Shown piece by piece: positions 50,693 to 63,693 of a DNA stretch of 64,000 nucleotides. Every line of letters starts with the position of its first letter. Position 1 is the first letter of the stretch. The DNA is from an uncultured Amphritea sp. (GTDB taxonomy: Bacteria > Pseudomonadota > Gammaproteobacteria > Pseudomonadales > Balneatricaceae). A program made the position numbers and the translations under genes. The stretch is taken from positions 1 to 64,000 of the forward strand of contig NZ_CAKZLP010000055.1 of assembly GCF_937127095.1 (NCBI RefSeq), written 5' to 3'. The notes beneath the pieces were generated by a model, which was not told the DNA's origin, ran no database searches, and worked only from the letters and a program-made list of their open reading frames with translations.

Positions 50693-51631
50693 ATGAGTGC
50701 AGAGTTTAAACATATCACAGTGCTGCTGAATGAGGCTGTGGATACCCTGGTCGATGATCCGGATGGCTTTTATATCGATGGTACTTTCGGGCGTGGTGGT
50801 CACTCTGCACTGGTTTTGAGTCGTCTGTCTGAGAATGGCCGACTGATGGGGATCGATAAAGATCCTGAGGCGATTGCCTGTGCGGCTGAGCGTTTTGCTG
50901 ATGAGCCGCGCTTTAGTATCGAGCGGGGCTCATTCGCGCAGCTGGAAGAGTTTGTCCGTCAGCGTGAGCTTGCCGGGCTGGTTAATGGGGTACTGCTTGA
51001 TCTTGGCGTTTCATCGCCGCAGCTGGATGACCCCAATCGCGGCTTTAGTTTTATGTCGGATGGCCCGCTGGATATGCGCATGAATCCGGATGTGGGTGAG
51101 AGTGCTGCCGAGTGGATCGCCCGTGCCGGGGAGAAAGAGATTGCCGACGTGCTGTACACCTATGGTGAAGAGCGTCATTCCCGGCGGATGGCCCGCGCAA
51201 TCATTAATGAGCGTGAGCAAGAGCCAATTGTGACGACCGGGCGGCTGGCAAAAATTATTACCGAGGCGAATCCTGCCTGGGAAAAGGGTAAGAATCCGGC
51301 AACCCGTGCATTTCAGGGGATCAGGATCTTTATCAACCGCGAGCTGGAAGACCTGGAAGACTGTCTGGATCAGGCGCTGGAGATGCTCAAGCCCGGCGGC
51401 CGGCTGGTGGTGATTAGTTTCCACTCGCTGGAGGATCGAATTGTTAAGCGCTTTATTCGTAAGTATGTAAAAGGTGATGAACATCTGCCGCCGGGCATTC
51501 CGGTGACCGATGATATGCTGGATATCCGCCTTAAAGCCGAAGGTAAGGCGGTGAAGGCGGGGCGTGATGAGGTGTCAGATAACCCCCGCTCACGTAGCGC
51601 CGTGATGCGGGTAGCGAAAAAGATACGATGA
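50693..51631 (+). CDS. rsmH: 16S rRNA (cytosine-1402 N4)-methyltransferase RsmH
   Basis: This 312-residue enzyme methylates the same base as RsmI (C1402). FYIDGTFGRGGHSALVL (about 23-39) is the SAM loop. LLDLGVSSPQLDDPNRGFSF and GPLDMRMNPD (about 102-133) and VVISFHSLEDRIVKRF (about 237-252) are hallmarks. It ends SRSAVMRVAKKIR. It starts 18 bp after mraZ, and the stop overlaps ftsL (ATGA). Confidence 0.97.
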   Translation: MSAEFKHITVLLNEAVDTLVDDPDGFYIDGTFGRGGHSALVLSRLSENGRLMGIDKDPEAIACAAERFADEPRFSIERGSFAQLEEFVRQRELAGLVNGVLLDLGVSSPQLDDPNRGFSFMSDGPLDMRMNPDVGESAAEWIARAGEKEIADVLYTYGEERHSRRMARAIINEREQEPIVTTGRLAKIITEANPAWEKGKNPATRAFQGIRIFINRELEDLEDCLDQALEMLKPGGRLVVISFHSLEDRIVKRFIRKYVKGDEHLPPGIPVTDDMLDIRLKAEGKAVKAGRDEVSDNPRSRSAVMRVAKKIR

Positions 51632-51978
51632 AACTGAGTTTGCCACTGCCTGGATGGCTGAAGGCTGAAGAGGAACAACCGATTGACGGGGTAATAGAAC
51701 CGGTTGAGTTGGTTAAACCGGGGCTTATCTTGTTTTGTATGGTCGGCCTGGTTGTGGTGTCTTCGCTATTGGTTATCTGGTCCGCACATCAATATCGGAT
51801 TTTGTTTAACCAGCAGCAAGAGTTAGTTCAGCAGTGGGATGAGTTGCAGGTTGAATGGGGGCAACTACTGCTGGAACAGGGTACGCTGGCCGCCAATAAT
51901 CGGGTTGAGTCAGTGGCAATTAAACGCCTGGGAATGCGAATTCCTGAGCAGGTTGAGGTGATCAGAGATGAGCGATGA
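51628..51978 (+). CDS. ftsL: Cell division protein FtsL
   Basis: This 116-residue bitopic division protein has a cytoplasmic tail to about residue 34, one membrane helix (LILFCMVGLVVVSSLLVIW, about 33-51) and a periplasmic leucine-zipper coiled coil (QYRILFNQQQELVQQWDELQ onward). With FtsB it links FtsQ to the FtsWI synthase. Sequence is poorly conserved in the family; position between rsmH and ftsI and the topology make the call. It overlaps both neighbours. Confidence 0.93.
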   Translation: MKLSLPLPGWLKAEEEQPIDGVIEPVELVKPGLILFCMVGLVVVSSLLVIWSAHQYRILFNQQQELVQQWDELQVEWGQLLLEQGTLAANNRVESVAIKRLGMRIPEQVEVIRDER

Positions 51979-53683
51979 GCAGGATTTTCAAGCTCGTGCG
52001 GCACGGGGCTGGCGCTTATGGCTGGTGTTTTTGCTGCTGTTTCTGATTGCTGGCGCAGTGGCCGGCAAAATGCTTTCCCTGAATGTTCAGGAGCAAGCCT
52101 TTCTCAAGCGTCAGGGTGATGCCCGGGTGTTGCGGACCGCGGTGATACCGGCCCATCGGGGTATGATCAGCGACCGCAACGGACTGCCGCTCTCGGTCAG
52201 TGCTCCGGTATCAACGGTGTGGATGAACCCGAAAGAGTTTGATCTGCAAAATGCCTCAATCAACAAATTGGCGTCACTGGTAGAGAGTGACAAGACCTCT
52301 CTGTTGAAGCGGGTGTCGCAGTCCCGTGATAAGCAGTTTATCTACTTGAAACGGCAGATGACCCCGACTCAGGCCGAGCAGGTGGAAGATCTGCATATGC
52401 CGGGCGTTTATGTTGATCGGGAGTACAAACGGTTTTATCCCGCAGCCGAAGTTGCCACTCACCTGGTGGGATTTACCAGTGTCGATGGCGTAGGGCAGGA
52501 AGGAATTGAGCTGGCGTTTGAAGACTGGTTGCAGGGTGTGCCAGGTAAAAAACTGGTAATGCGGGATCTGCTGGGACGTACCGTCAAGCATATTCGTGAA
52601 CTGGAACCGATGGTTCAGGGTAAAGATCTACAGCTGAGTATCGATTTGCGGCTGCAGTATCTGGCCTATCGGGAGCTCAAAGCAGCGGTGCAGGCGCATA
52701 AAGCTGACTCTGCGGCGATGGTTGTTCTCGATGTGCATACCGGGGAAATACTGGCGATGGTGAACCAGCCTTCTTACAACCCGAATGATCGGAGTAATCT
52801 CGGTGCTGATATGGAATCGCTGCGTAACCGGGCGGTGACCGATACCTTTGAGCCCGGTTCGACTGTGAAACCGCTGACTATTGCGGCGGCACTGATGAGC
52901 GGTCTGTATACCACTGACAGCGTGATTGATACCTCTCCGGGATTTATTCGGGTGAAGGGAAACACTATTCGCGATCACCGTAACTACGGTGAGCTGGATC
53001 TGGAACGGATTATTACCAAGTCGAGTAACGTGGGGGTTACCAAGCTGGCTTTGAGTATGCATGGTGACGCGGTGCGTAATATTTTTCAAAACGTAGGGCT
53101 GGGACAGGTGCCTGGAACCGGCTTTCCGGGAGAGCAGTCGGGGGTTTTGCCCTATCTGTCTGAGAAACGGCTGGTTGAGCGTGCCACGATGGCCTATGGC
53201 TATGGCATTGCGGTAACGCCGTTACAGCTGGCTCAGGCGTATCTGCCCTTTGCGACCGGAGGGTTGGTGCGTCATGTGTCGCTGCTGAAGCTGGATCGGC
53301 CAGAGCCCGGCACCCGGGTAATGCCGGAAAAAACAGCCAATCAGATTCTTAGAATGATGGAAACGGTTACCCAGGCCGGTGGTACCGGGCGTCGTGCAGC
53401 AATTGAGGGTTATCGTGTCGCAGGTAAGACGGGTACGGTGCACAAGGTTGGTGCTGGTGGTTACGCGGACGACAAGTATGTGTCGATCTTTGCGGGCGTC
53501 GCGCCGGTTGATAATCCAGAGATTATCGCCGTGGTGATGGTGGATAACCCGAAAGGACAGGAATATTACGGTGGCGAAGTCGCAGCGCCGCTGTTTTCAC
53601 GTGTTGTGGGTGGCGCACTGCGAATGTTGAACGTGGCACCGGATAACTGGCAGCCGGTTAGCTCTCAGATGGTGATGAAATGA
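51968..53683 (+). CDS. ftsI: Peptidoglycan transpeptidase FtsI (PBP3)
   Basis: This 571-residue class B penicillin-binding protein cross-links septal peptidoglycan. A membrane helix is at about residues 14-35 (WLVFLLLFLIAGAVAGKML). A pedestal domain follows with RGMISDRNGLPLSVS. Catalytic motifs are GSTVKP (Ser near 297, with EP before), SSN in ITKSSNVGVTKL, and KTG in VAGKTGTVHK near residue 484. It overlaps ftsL by 11 bp and murE by 4 bp. It works with FtsW encoded at 59009. Confidence 0.97.
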   Translation: MSDEQDFQARAARGWRLWLVFLLLFLIAGAVAGKMLSLNVQEQAFLKRQGDARVLRTAVIPAHRGMISDRNGLPLSVSAPVSTVWMNPKEFDLQNASINKLASLVESDKTSLLKRVSQSRDKQFIYLKRQMTPTQAEQVEDLHMPGVYVDREYKRFYPAAEVATHLVGFTSVDGVGQEGIELAFEDWLQGVPGKKLVMRDLLGRTVKHIRELEPMVQGKDLQLSIDLRLQYLAYRELKAAVQAHKADSAAMVVLDVHTGEILAMVNQPSYNPNDRSNLGADMESLRNRAVTDTFEPGSTVKPLTIAAALMSGLYTTDSVIDTSPGFIRVKGNTIRDHRNYGELDLERIITKSSNVGVTKLALSMHGDAVRNIFQNVGLGQVPGTGFPGEQSGVLPYLSEKRLVERATMAYGYGIAVTPLQLAQAYLPFATGGLVRHVSLLKLDRPEPGTRVMPEKTANQILRMMETVTQAGGTGRRAAIEGYRVAGKTGTVHKVGAGGYADDKYVSIFAGVAPVDNPEIIAVVMVDNPKGQEYYGGEVAAPLFSRVVGGALRMLNVAPDNWQPVSSQMVMK

Positions 53684-55182
53684 GCCGCGCAAGCTATTGC
53701 TTGTCAGCGCTGATGCCTCAGCTGGCGGATAGCGACCTGGCGCAACTGCAGATCAGTGGGATCTGTCAGGACAGCCGTAATGTTAAACCGGGTGATCTGT
53801 TTTTTGCCCGTAATGGTGTTAACCATAAAGGGATCGATTTTGTTTGCTCCGCTGCAGCAGAAGGGGCAGTTGCTGCGATTGTTGATGACGCAGAACTGGC
53901 TGCAGCGGACTCTATTGATGTGACTATCCCGCTGATCGGTGTGGCTGATGTTGCCGCACAGATTGGCGAGGTAGCTTCACGTTTTTTTGGAGAACCCTCT
54001 CTTCACCTGCGGGTGGTGGGTGTTACCGGTACCAACGGTAAAACCTCCTGTGCCCATTATATTGCTCAGTTGTTAGAGCAGTGCGGTGAGACCTGTGGTC
54101 TGATCGGCACCGTGGGTAATGGCTTGCTTGGTCAGTTGAACGAGGCGACCCATACCACTCCGGATGCCATCGGCGTCCATCGGTTACTGGCAGAGTTAAA
54201 GGGTAAAGGCGCAACCGCAGTGGTGATGGAAGTGTCGAGTCACGCGCTCGATCAACAGCGGGTAAGCGGCGTACATTTCAGGGCGGCAGGGTTTACTAAT
54301 CTGTCCCGGGATCACCTGGATTATCACGGTGATATGGAGCGTTACGGAGCCGCTAAAGCCCGGCTTTTTTATGACATGGATATTGATCATCAGGTAATCA
54401 ATGCCGATGACGCCTATGGCGCGGTTATTCTGGCGCGCAAAGATGGGCAGGATCGGATTGGTTTTGGTGAGTCAGAACGGGCGACAGTGCGGGCAACTGA
54501 GGTAAGGCTTTCAGCTGCCGGAATTAATGCGCACATTGAAACGCCGCAGGGTTCGTTTTCGCTGGATAGCGGCCTTATCGGTCGTTTTAACCTGAGTAAT
54601 CTGTTGCTGACGGTCGCGATTATTCAGGCTATGGGCTTCGATCTGAAACAGATTGAAAACGGTCTGCACCGCTTAACTGCGGTAGCGGGACGGATGCAGC
54701 TGGTGTCACGGCAGGCGCCGCGGGTGGTGGTAGATTATGCCCATACACCGGATGCACTGGAAAAAGCATTGGAAGCACTGCGCAATCATTGTCAGGGACA
54801 GGTCTGGTGCGTATTTGGTTGTGGTGGTGATCGGGATACCGGTAAGCGGGCGCAGATGGCGCAGGTCGCTGAACGACTTGCGGATCGTATTGTTGTCACC
54901 AGCGATAACCCCAGAACAGAGGACCCGCAACAGATTATCAACATGATTATGGCGGGCTTTGAAGGTAGCGGGTCGGTGATCTGTGAGCCTGACCGAAAGA
55001 TAGCGATTGAACAGGCTATTGCAGCGCTGCAGTCTGACGATATTTTATTGATTGCCGGAAAGGGGCATGAGAACTATCAGGATATACAAGGGGTGAAGAT
55101 GCCGTTTGATGATCTGGCCGTTGCCAGAGAGGCCTTGGGTCTAGCCGATGAGCAGATAATAACGCAGGAGCGTTGCCGATGA
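53680..55182 (+). CDS. murE: UDP-MurNAc-L-Ala-D-Glu:meso-diaminopimelate ligase MurE
   Basis: This 500-residue cytoplasmic ligase adds the third amino acid of the peptidoglycan stem. ATP loop VTGTNGKTSCAHYIAQLL (about 112-129), EVSSHALDQQRV, TNLSRDHLDYHGDMERY and DYAHTPDALEKAL are present. The DNPR motif (TSDNPRTEDP, near 406) indicates meso-diaminopimelate specificity, as expected for a Gram-negative. The stop overlaps the murF start (ATGA). Confidence 0.97.
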   Translation: MSRASYCLSALMPQLADSDLAQLQISGICQDSRNVKPGDLFFARNGVNHKGIDFVCSAAAEGAVAAIVDDAELAAADSIDVTIPLIGVADVAAQIGEVASRFFGEPSLHLRVVGVTGTNGKTSCAHYIAQLLEQCGETCGLIGTVGNGLLGQLNEATHTTPDAIGVHRLLAELKGKGATAVVMEVSSHALDQQRVSGVHFRAAGFTNLSRDHLDYHGDMERYGAAKARLFYDMDIDHQVINADDAYGAVILARKDGQDRIGFGESERATVRATEVRLSAAGINAHIETPQGSFSLDSGLIGRFNLSNLLLTVAIIQAMGFDLKQIENGLHRLTAVAGRMQLVSRQAPRVVVDYAHTPDALEKALEALRNHCQGQVWCVFGCGGDRDTGKRAQMAQVAERLADRIVVTSDNPRTEDPQQIINMIMAGFEGSGSVICEPDRKIAIEQAIAALQSDDILLIAGKGHENYQDIQGVKMPFDDLAVAREALGLADEQIITQERCR

Positions 55183-56567
55183 ACGGTCCGTTTGGTCTGA
55201 GTGATCTGGCTCCGGCACTGTCTGCCCGCCTGATTGGCGGCAGTTGTGATGTACAGGGAGTAAGTACTGACACCCGCAATATTCACGCCGGTGATCTGTT
55301 TGTTGCGTTGCGCGGCGAGAATTTTGATGCCCATGACTTTGTCAAACAGGCGGTCGCCGATGGTGCGGTTGCTGTTGTGGTGGAGCATGAGGTTGATGTT
55401 GATGTGCCCCAGTTGGTGGTCAGCAACACCCGCATGGCACTGGGTAACCTTGCAGCCTATAACCGTAGCCAGTTTAACGGCTCAATGTTTGCGGTGACCG
55501 GTAGCAGTGGCAAAACCACTGTAAAAGAGATGCTGGCATCGATCAACCGGCTGCGCGGGCAGACCCTGGCAACCCAGGGTAACCTGAATAACGATATTGG
55601 TGTGCCGCTGACCCTGTTAAGACTGTCTGCGGGAGACTGTTATGGCGTGATTGAGATGGGTGCCAGTGGTGCCCATGAGATCGCATATAGCACGCGCCTG
55701 GCGAAACCGGATGTGGCCATTCTGAATAACGCCTTTGGTGCCCACCTGGAAGGGTTTGGCTCGCTTCGGGGTGTAGTTCTGGCCAAGGCAGAGATTTTTG
55801 AAGGTTTGTCGGAGACCGGCACGGCGGTGGTTAACCTGGATGATCCTCATGCGGATATCTGGCTGGGGATATTGCAGCAGCAACCGCTGATGACCTTCTC
55901 CATAGCAGACCCGGGCGCATCGGTTTTTGCGTCAGATATCCATTTGCAGGCGAACGGCTGTTATGCCTTCAAGCTGAACTATTTGGGGCGTCAGTATCCG
56001 ATCAGTCTTAGCGTGATGGGACGACATAATATTGCTAATGCCCTGGCGGCAGCGGCAGCGGTACTGGCAGATGGTTGTCAGCCAGAGGTTGCAGCAAAGG
56101 GCTTAAGCCAGTGCCAGGCGGTTGCAGGGCGGATGCGTCCGATTCAATTAGATCAATCTACGTTGATTATTGATGATAGTTATAACGCTAATCCTGATGC
56201 GGTGAAAGCTGCTGTCGATGCACTGGCTGAGCTGGAAGGCGAAAAGGTTGTAGTGCTGGGTGATATGGGCGAGCTGGGCGAGGGCGCAGAGGCAAAGCAC
56301 CGTGAAGTGGGTGAGTACGCTGCGACTAAAGCGATCGATCTGTTGCTGAGCTGTGGTGCGCTGAGTGCCGCAACCCATGAAGGATTTATCGCAGCTGGCG
56401 GTGAAAAAGCCGAACATTTTAACGATAAAACCGCGCTGCTGACTACATTGCAGCAGTTGCCAAAGCATCAGCGTATTCTGCTGGTAAAAGGCTCCCGCAG
56501 CGCGGGGATGGATCAAATTGTAACGGGTCTGACAAATCCAGGCTCTACCGATGGGGGTAGTCACTGA
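55179..56567 (+). CDS. murF: UDP-MurNAc-tripeptide D-Ala-D-Ala ligase MurF
   Basis: This 462-residue ligase completes the UDP-MurNAc-pentapeptide. It has the ATP loop [18 protein letters not shown] (about 104-121), [27 protein letters not shown] and [15 protein letters not shown] (about 325-339). The ATG at 55179 overlaps the murE stop; a TTG at 55173 is possible but less likely. The end overlaps mraY by one base. Confidence 0.96.
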   Translation: MNGPFGLSDLAPALSARLIGGSCDVQGVSTDTRNIHAGDLFVALRGENFDAHDFVKQAVADGAVAVVVEHEVDVDVPQLVVSNTRMALGNLAAYNRSQFNGSMFAVTGSSGKTTVKEMLASINRLRGQTLATQGNLNNDIGVPLTLLRLSAGDCYGVIEMGASGAHEIAYSTRLAKPDVAILNNAFGAHLEGFGSLRGVVLAKAEIFEGLSETGTAVVNLDDPHADIWLGILQQQPLMTFSIADPGASVFASDIHLQANGCYAFKLNYLGRQYPISLSVMGRHNIANALAAAAAVLADGCQPEVAAKGLSQCQAVAGRMRPIQLDQSTLIIDDSYNANPDAVKAAVDALAELEGEKVVVLGDMGELGEGAEAKHREVGEYAATKAIDLLLSCGALSAATHEGFIAAGGEKAEHFNDKTALLTTLQQLPKHQRILLVKGSRSAGMDQIVTGLTNPGSTDGGSH

Positions 56568-57649
56568 TGTTATTGCTTCTGGCCAACTGGCTGGCTGAAT
56601 ATAACAGCATTTTCTCCGTATTCAGCTATCTGACGCTGCGCGGAATTCTGGGGGTGCTGACGGCACTGGCGATCTCATTGTTGTTGGGGCCTGCGCTGAT
56701 CCGTAAGTTGAAAAGTAAACAGATTGGCCAGACCGTTCGCAGTGATGGGCCTGAGTCCCACTTCAGCAAAGCGGGTACGCCGACGATGGGCGGTGCGCTG
56801 ATTATTCTGGCGATTATGATCAGTAGTCTGCTCTGGTCTGATCTGAGTAATCGTTATACCTGGATCGTGCTGGGTGTGACTTTTGTCTTCGGTGCGGTTG
56901 GCTGGGTTGATGATTACCGCATGGTGATTGAAAAAAGCACGCGGGGTCTGCCGGCTCGCTGGAAGTATTTCTGGCAATCGGTAGGTGGCTTTGGTGCTGC
57001 CATCATTCTGTATGTGACGGCCCAATCCCCGGCAGAGACGCAGCTGATTATTCCGATATTTAAAGATGTCGCCATAGAGATGGGGCTGTTCTTTATTGTC
57101 TTTACCTATTTTGTGATTGTCGGCACCTCCAACGCCGTTAATCTGACCGATGGCCTGGATGGGCTGGCCATTCTTCCTACGGTACTGGTAGCCGGTGCGC
57201 TGGGCTTTTTTGCTTATTTGGGCGGTAACGTTAACTTCGCCAGCTATCTGCACATACCGTACATCGCAGGTTCAGGTGAGTTGATTATTATCTGCGGCTC
57301 GATAGTGGGTGCAGGCCTTGGCTTTCTCTGGTTTAACACCTATCCCGCTCAGGTGTTTATGGGTGATGTGGGTGCGCTGGCGCTGGGAGCCGCTCTGGGT
57401 GTTATCGCGGTTATCGTGCGCCAGGAGCTGGTATTGATGATTATGGGCGGTGTGTTCGTCATCGAGACGGTATCGGTGATTCTGCAGGTCGCGTCGTTCA
57501 AACTTACCGGACGACGGATCTTCAGAATGGCACCCCTGCACCACCATTTTGAATTGAAAGGCTGGCCGGAACCCCGCGTTATCGTGCGGTTCTGGATTAT
57601 CACAGTCGTACTGGTCCTGATTGGACTGGCAACCCTGAAAATACGTTAA
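56567..57649 (+). CDS. mraY: Phospho-MurNAc-pentapeptide transferase MraY
   Basis: This 360-residue enzyme with ten membrane helices transfers phospho-MurNAc-pentapeptide to undecaprenyl phosphate, making lipid I. Motifs are [17 protein letters not shown] (about 66-82), [22 protein letters not shown] (DD pair near 115), [15 protein letters not shown] (about 190-204), [11 protein letters not shown] and [12 protein letters not shown]. Length equals E. coli MraY. It is 10 bp ahead of murD. Confidence 0.98.
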   Translation: MLLLLANWLAEYNSIFSVFSYLTLRGILGVLTALAISLLLGPALIRKLKSKQIGQTVRSDGPESHFSKAGTPTMGGALIILAIMISSLLWSDLSNRYTWIVLGVTFVFGAVGWVDDYRMVIEKSTRGLPARWKYFWQSVGGFGAAIILYVTAQSPAETQLIIPIFKDVAIEMGLFFIVFTYFVIVGTSNAVNLTDGLDGLAILPTVLVAGALGFFAYLGGNVNFASYLHIPYIAGSGELIIICGSIVGAGLGFLWFNTYPAQVFMGDVGALALGAALGVIAVIVRQELVLMIMGGVFVIETVSVILQVASFKLTGRRIFRMAPLHHHFELKGWPEPRVIVRFWIITVVLVLIGLATLKIR

Positions 57650-57659
57650 CGGAGCAATA

Positions 57660-59012
57660 GTGAGCCTGATAGCGACTGATCAACTGCGGATAATCATCGG
57701 TCTGGGACAGACCGGGCTTTCCTGTGCCCGCTATCTGGCGCGTAAAGGCAGTGCGTTTATTCTCGTTGATACCCGTGATCTGCCGCCCAATCTTGAACTG
57801 ATCCGCACCGAGTTTCCGGGTATGGAGGTGTACTGTGGTGAGCTGGATCAGGATCTTTTGTGTCGTGCCAGTGAGATTTTGTTGAGTCCTGGGGTGGCCA
57901 AGGATCAACCCGCTATTCAGGCAGCCGTCGCTGCTGGTGTAAAACTAAGCGGAGATATCGATCTGTTTTGTCAGGCGGTTACGGCACCGATTGTGGCCAT
58001 TACGGGGTCAAATGCAAAAAGCACGGTGACGACGCTGGTGGGACAGATGGCGCTGGATGCGGGTATTGATACCGGTATTGGCGGCAACCTGGGTACCCCG
58101 GTGCTGGATATGCTCAGCGTGAGTGAGCAGCAACTCTATGTTCTGGAACTGTCCAGTTTTCAGCTGGAAACGGTGAATGACTTGCGGGCAACCGCTGCGA
58201 CCGTGCTGAATGTCAGTCCGGATCATCTGGATCGCTACAGCAATAGTTTGCCGCTTTACTATCAGGCGAAGCATCGGGTGTTCAAAGGTGCTGCTAATGT
58301 CATTGTTAATCGTGATGATGCGCTGACCTCGCCGCTAGTGAATTCCGGTGTGAAAGTGACCAGTTTTGGACTGGGGCGTCCCGATCTTAATCAGTTTGGC
58401 CTGATCGAAAAAGAGGGTGAACTGTTTCTGGCCCGGGGGTTAAAACCGCTGCTGGCCGTGAGCCAGCTGAAAATTCAGGGGCAGCACAATATTGCCAACG
58501 CGCTGGCGTCACTGGCGTTGGGTGAAGCGGTCAATATTCCACTGGAGTCGATGCTGCAAACCCTGAAAAACTTTGCCGGATTGAAGCATCGCTGCCAGTG
58601 GGTGGATGATAAACAGGGTGTGGCATTCTTTAATGACAGTAAAGGCACCAATGTTGGTGCGACAGTGGCGGCCATTAATGGTCTGGCTGCCACCCTGTCT
58701 CCCGGCAGTAAAATTGTGCTGATCGCGGGTGGTGTGGGCAAAGGTGCCGATTTTAGTGATCTGAATGAGCCAATGCAAAACGCGGGTCGGGCACTGGTGC
58801 TGATCGGTAAGGATGGCGGCTTAATAGACCAGGCAGTTAACTGTCTTGAAGGGCAGTACGCCACTGACATGCAGGATGCCGTCTCACTGGCAGCCAGTTT
58901 GGCGAAGCCAGGTGACATTGTGTTGCTCTCACCTGCATGTGCCAGTTTTGATATGTTCAGCGGTTTCCCTGCCCGTGGTGATGCCTTTGTCGAGGCAGTG
59001 GAGGCGCTATGA
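57660..59012 (+). CDS. murD: UDP-MurNAc-L-Ala:D-Glu ligase MurD
   Basis: This 450-residue ligase adds D-glutamate to UDP-MurNAc-L-Ala. GLGQTGLSCARYLA is the nucleotide-sugar-binding start, the ATP loop is TGSNAKSTVTTLVG, and LELSSFQLET, NVSPDHLDRY and FFNDSKGTNVGAT (about 320) follow. The GTNGKS glycine is Ala here, which also occurs in related gammaproteobacteria. The start is GTG at 57660, with CGGAG upstream. The stop overlaps ftsW. Confidence 0.97.
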   Translation: MSLIATDQLRIIIGLGQTGLSCARYLARKGSAFILVDTRDLPPNLELIRTEFPGMEVYCGELDQDLLCRASEILLSPGVAKDQPAIQAAVAAGVKLSGDIDLFCQAVTAPIVAITGSNAKSTVTTLVGQMALDAGIDTGIGGNLGTPVLDMLSVSEQQLYVLELSSFQLETVNDLRATAATVLNVSPDHLDRYSNSLPLYYQAKHRVFKGAANVIVNRDDALTSPLVNSGVKVTSFGLGRPDLNQFGLIEKEGELFLARGLKPLLAVSQLKIQGQHNIANALASLALGEAVNIPLESMLQTLKNFAGLKHRCQWVDDKQGVAFFNDSKGTNVGATVAAINGLAATLSPGSKIVLIAGGVGKGADFSDLNEPMQNAGRALVLIGKDGGLIDQAVNCLEGQYATDMQDAVSLAASLAKPGDIVLLSPACASFDMFSGFPARGDAFVEAVEAL

Positions 59013-60214
59013 TTATCGCTGTTGCCGCCCCTGTCACCCCTACCAACCGGGTATTGCCGTTTGATCCGCTGTTGCTGGCGGTGACACTCTGTCTGATTCT
59101 GATCGGTTTTGTGATGATCAGTTCGGCGTCGATTGAGGTCGCGGCGGTGCGCAACAGCAATCCGTTCTTTTATATGATTCGCCACGGGGTGTTTATCCTC
59201 ATAGGGCTGGCGGTTGCGTTAGTCGTGCTGAGAATCCCGGTCAGTTTCTGGCAGCGTAGTGGCCCCTGGTTACTGCTGGTCGGTTTTGTTCTGTTGGTGT
59301 TAGTGCTGGTGGTTGGCCGTGAGGTTAACGGTTCGGTTCGCTGGATATCTCTGGGGCCAATCAATCTGCAGGCTTCAGAAGTGGCGAAGTTTACTATGGT
59401 GATCTACCTGTCGGGTTATCTGGTGCGCCGGTTGACCGAGGTGAGAAGTAGCTGGAAGGGGATAGCAAAACCGGCATTGCCGCTGGCCTTTTTCGTCTTT
59501 CTGATGATTCTGGAACCTGATTTCGGTGCTGCAGTGGTATTGATGGCCAGCGTGATGGGGATGATCTTCCTTGGGGGGATGAAATTCAGTCAGTTTGCCA
59601 TGATTGTGGTCGGTTGTGCTGTGGTTATTCCCTCCCTGGCAATGCTTCAGCCTTACCGGGTGGTGCGTTTGAAGACCTTCCTTGACCCCTGGGCGGACCC
59701 ATTTGGCTCAGGCTATCAGTTAGCTCAGGCGCAGATCGCCTTTGGCCGGGGAGACTGGTTTGGTGAAGGGCTGGGTAACAGCGTACAGAAGTTGTTTTAT
59801 CTGCCGGAGGCGCATACCGACTTTGTATTTTCTGTGCTGGCCGAAGAGATGGGTCTGGTGTTTGCGCTGCTGGTGGTGGGTCTGTATGGGCTGATGGCGG
59901 TGCGGATGTTCCGTATAGGTCGCAGAGCGGAAAAGCTGCAAGCGTTTTTTATGGCTTATGTCACTTATGGCTTCGCTATCATGCTCACCGGTCAGGCGCT
60001 GATCAATATTGGGGTAAATGTTGGTGCTCTGCCGACTAAGGGGCTAACACTGCCACTGGTTAGTTATGGCGGCAGTAGTCTGGTGGTTAGCTGCGTCATG
60101 ATCGCCATCGTGATGCGGATAGACTATGAGATGAAACGGTTGCAGGTGGATGCTGCAAGCGCGCCTGTGGCAGCAAAAAAGAAAAGATCGAAACTGGACA
60201 GTGCTGATGAATAA
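59009..60214 (+). CDS. ftsW: Septal peptidoglycan polymerase FtsW
   Basis: This 401-residue SEDS glycosyltransferase with ten predicted helices polymerises lipid II together with FtsI. SSASIEVAA, VNGSVRWISLGPINLQASEVAKF (about 109-131), FLDPWADPFGSGYQLAQAQIAFGRG, the catalytic-loop region LPEAHTDFVFSVLAEEMG (about 268-285) and PTKGLTLPLVSYGGSSLV are all family signatures. The C-terminus ends in a basic cytoplasmic tail. It overlaps murG by 8 bp. Confidence 0.97.
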   Translation: MIIAVAAPVTPTNRVLPFDPLLLAVTLCLILIGFVMISSASIEVAAVRNSNPFFYMIRHGVFILIGLAVALVVLRIPVSFWQRSGPWLLLVGFVLLVLVLVVGREVNGSVRWISLGPINLQASEVAKFTMVIYLSGYLVRRLTEVRSSWKGIAKPALPLAFFVFLMILEPDFGAAVVLMASVMGMIFLGGMKFSQFAMIVVGCAVVIPSLAMLQPYRVVRLKTFLDPWADPFGSGYQLAQAQIAFGRGDWFGEGLGNSVQKLFYLPEAHTDFVFSVLAEEMGLVFALLVVGLYGLMAVRMFRIGRRAEKLQAFFMAYVTYGFAIMLTGQALINIGVNVGALPTKGLTLPLVSYGGSSLVVSCVMIAIVMRIDYEMKRLQVDAASAPVAAKKKRSKLDSADE

Positions 60215-61300
60215 CAGTCGTAAAGCTCTGATCATGGCAGGCGGTACCGGCGGACATGTCTTTCCAGCGCTGGCAACTGCTGATTGCTTGCGTCAGCAGG
60301 GCGTTGCGGTGGAGTGGCTGGGTACCGCTGCCGGTATTGAGGCGGATGTGGTGCCCGCCGCGAATATTAAACTGCACTGTATTGATGTTAAAGGTTTACG
60401 GGGTAAGGGAAAGTTGAGCTTGCTGCTGGCGCCCTTGCGATTACTGCATGCTTTGTATCAGGCCTTAGGCGTGTTGCGCCGGGTAAAACCTGATGTGGTG
60501 TTAGGCATGGGCGGTTTTGCTTCCGGTCCGGGCGGTCTGGCGGCCTGGCTTACTGGTGTTCCGGTCGTTGTGCATGAACAGAATGCCTGCGCCGGGATGA
60601 CCAATAAAATTCTATCGCGCATGGCCAAACGTGTGCTTGAGGCCTTTGGTGGTGCATTCAGAGGCAAAGTTGTCACAACGGTGGTGGGCAATCCGGTACG
60701 GGGCGATATTCTCAGCCTGCCGGAGCCCGGTTTGCGCTTTGCTGAGAGACAGGGGCCGATTCGATTATTAGTGGTTGGCGGCAGCCTGGGTGCAAAGGCG
60801 ATCAATGAGTTGCTACCTGCGGTACTGAGTCGCTTAGCGGATGATGTTCAGCTGGAGGTTCTGCATCAGGTTGGTAAGCGCAATCTCACGGAGACCCAGG
60901 CGCTGTATAAAGAGGCGGGTCTTGAGGGTAGGGAATCTATCCGGGTGGTGCCGTTTATCGAGCGGATGGATGAAGCCTATGGCTGGGCGGATCTTGTTCT
61001 GTGTCGTTCCGGAGCGCTGACCGTCAGTGAATTGAGTATCGCCGGTGTAGCGTCTGTTCTGGTGCCCTTCCCGTTTGCAGTGGATGACCATCAGACAGGC
61101 AATGCCCGGTTTCTGGCGGAAGCCGGGGCGGCCATTCTGATTCAGCAGAGAGAGCTGGATCTGGACCGTCTGACAAATATTTTGACAGAGCAATTGAATG
61201 ACCGGCAGGTACTTCTGGAGATGGCGCAGAAAGCGCGTCAACTGGGACAGCCTGAAGCCAGTCAAACGGTAGCAGATATCTGTCTGGAGGTGATGAAGAA

Positions 61301-61304
<4 letters not shown>
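60207..61304 (+). CDS. murG: UDP-GlcNAc:lipid I N-acetylglucosaminyltransferase MurG
   Basis: This 365-residue peripheral inner-membrane enzyme makes lipid II from lipid I. It has [20 protein letters not shown] (about 9-28), [33 protein letters not shown] in two parts (about 100-132), [18 protein letters not shown] and [22 protein letters not shown]. The ATG at 60207 inside the ftsW end is preferred to one at 60150, because [15 protein letters not shown] is the normal start. The end overlaps murC by 4 bp. Confidence 0.97.
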
Positions 61305-63690
<2,386 letters not shown>

Positions 63691-63693
63691 ATA

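Noticed and set aside
57272..59185. Several long antisense frames in mraY and murD
   Set aside because: All lie opposite well-supported dcw genes, and none shows a family motif.
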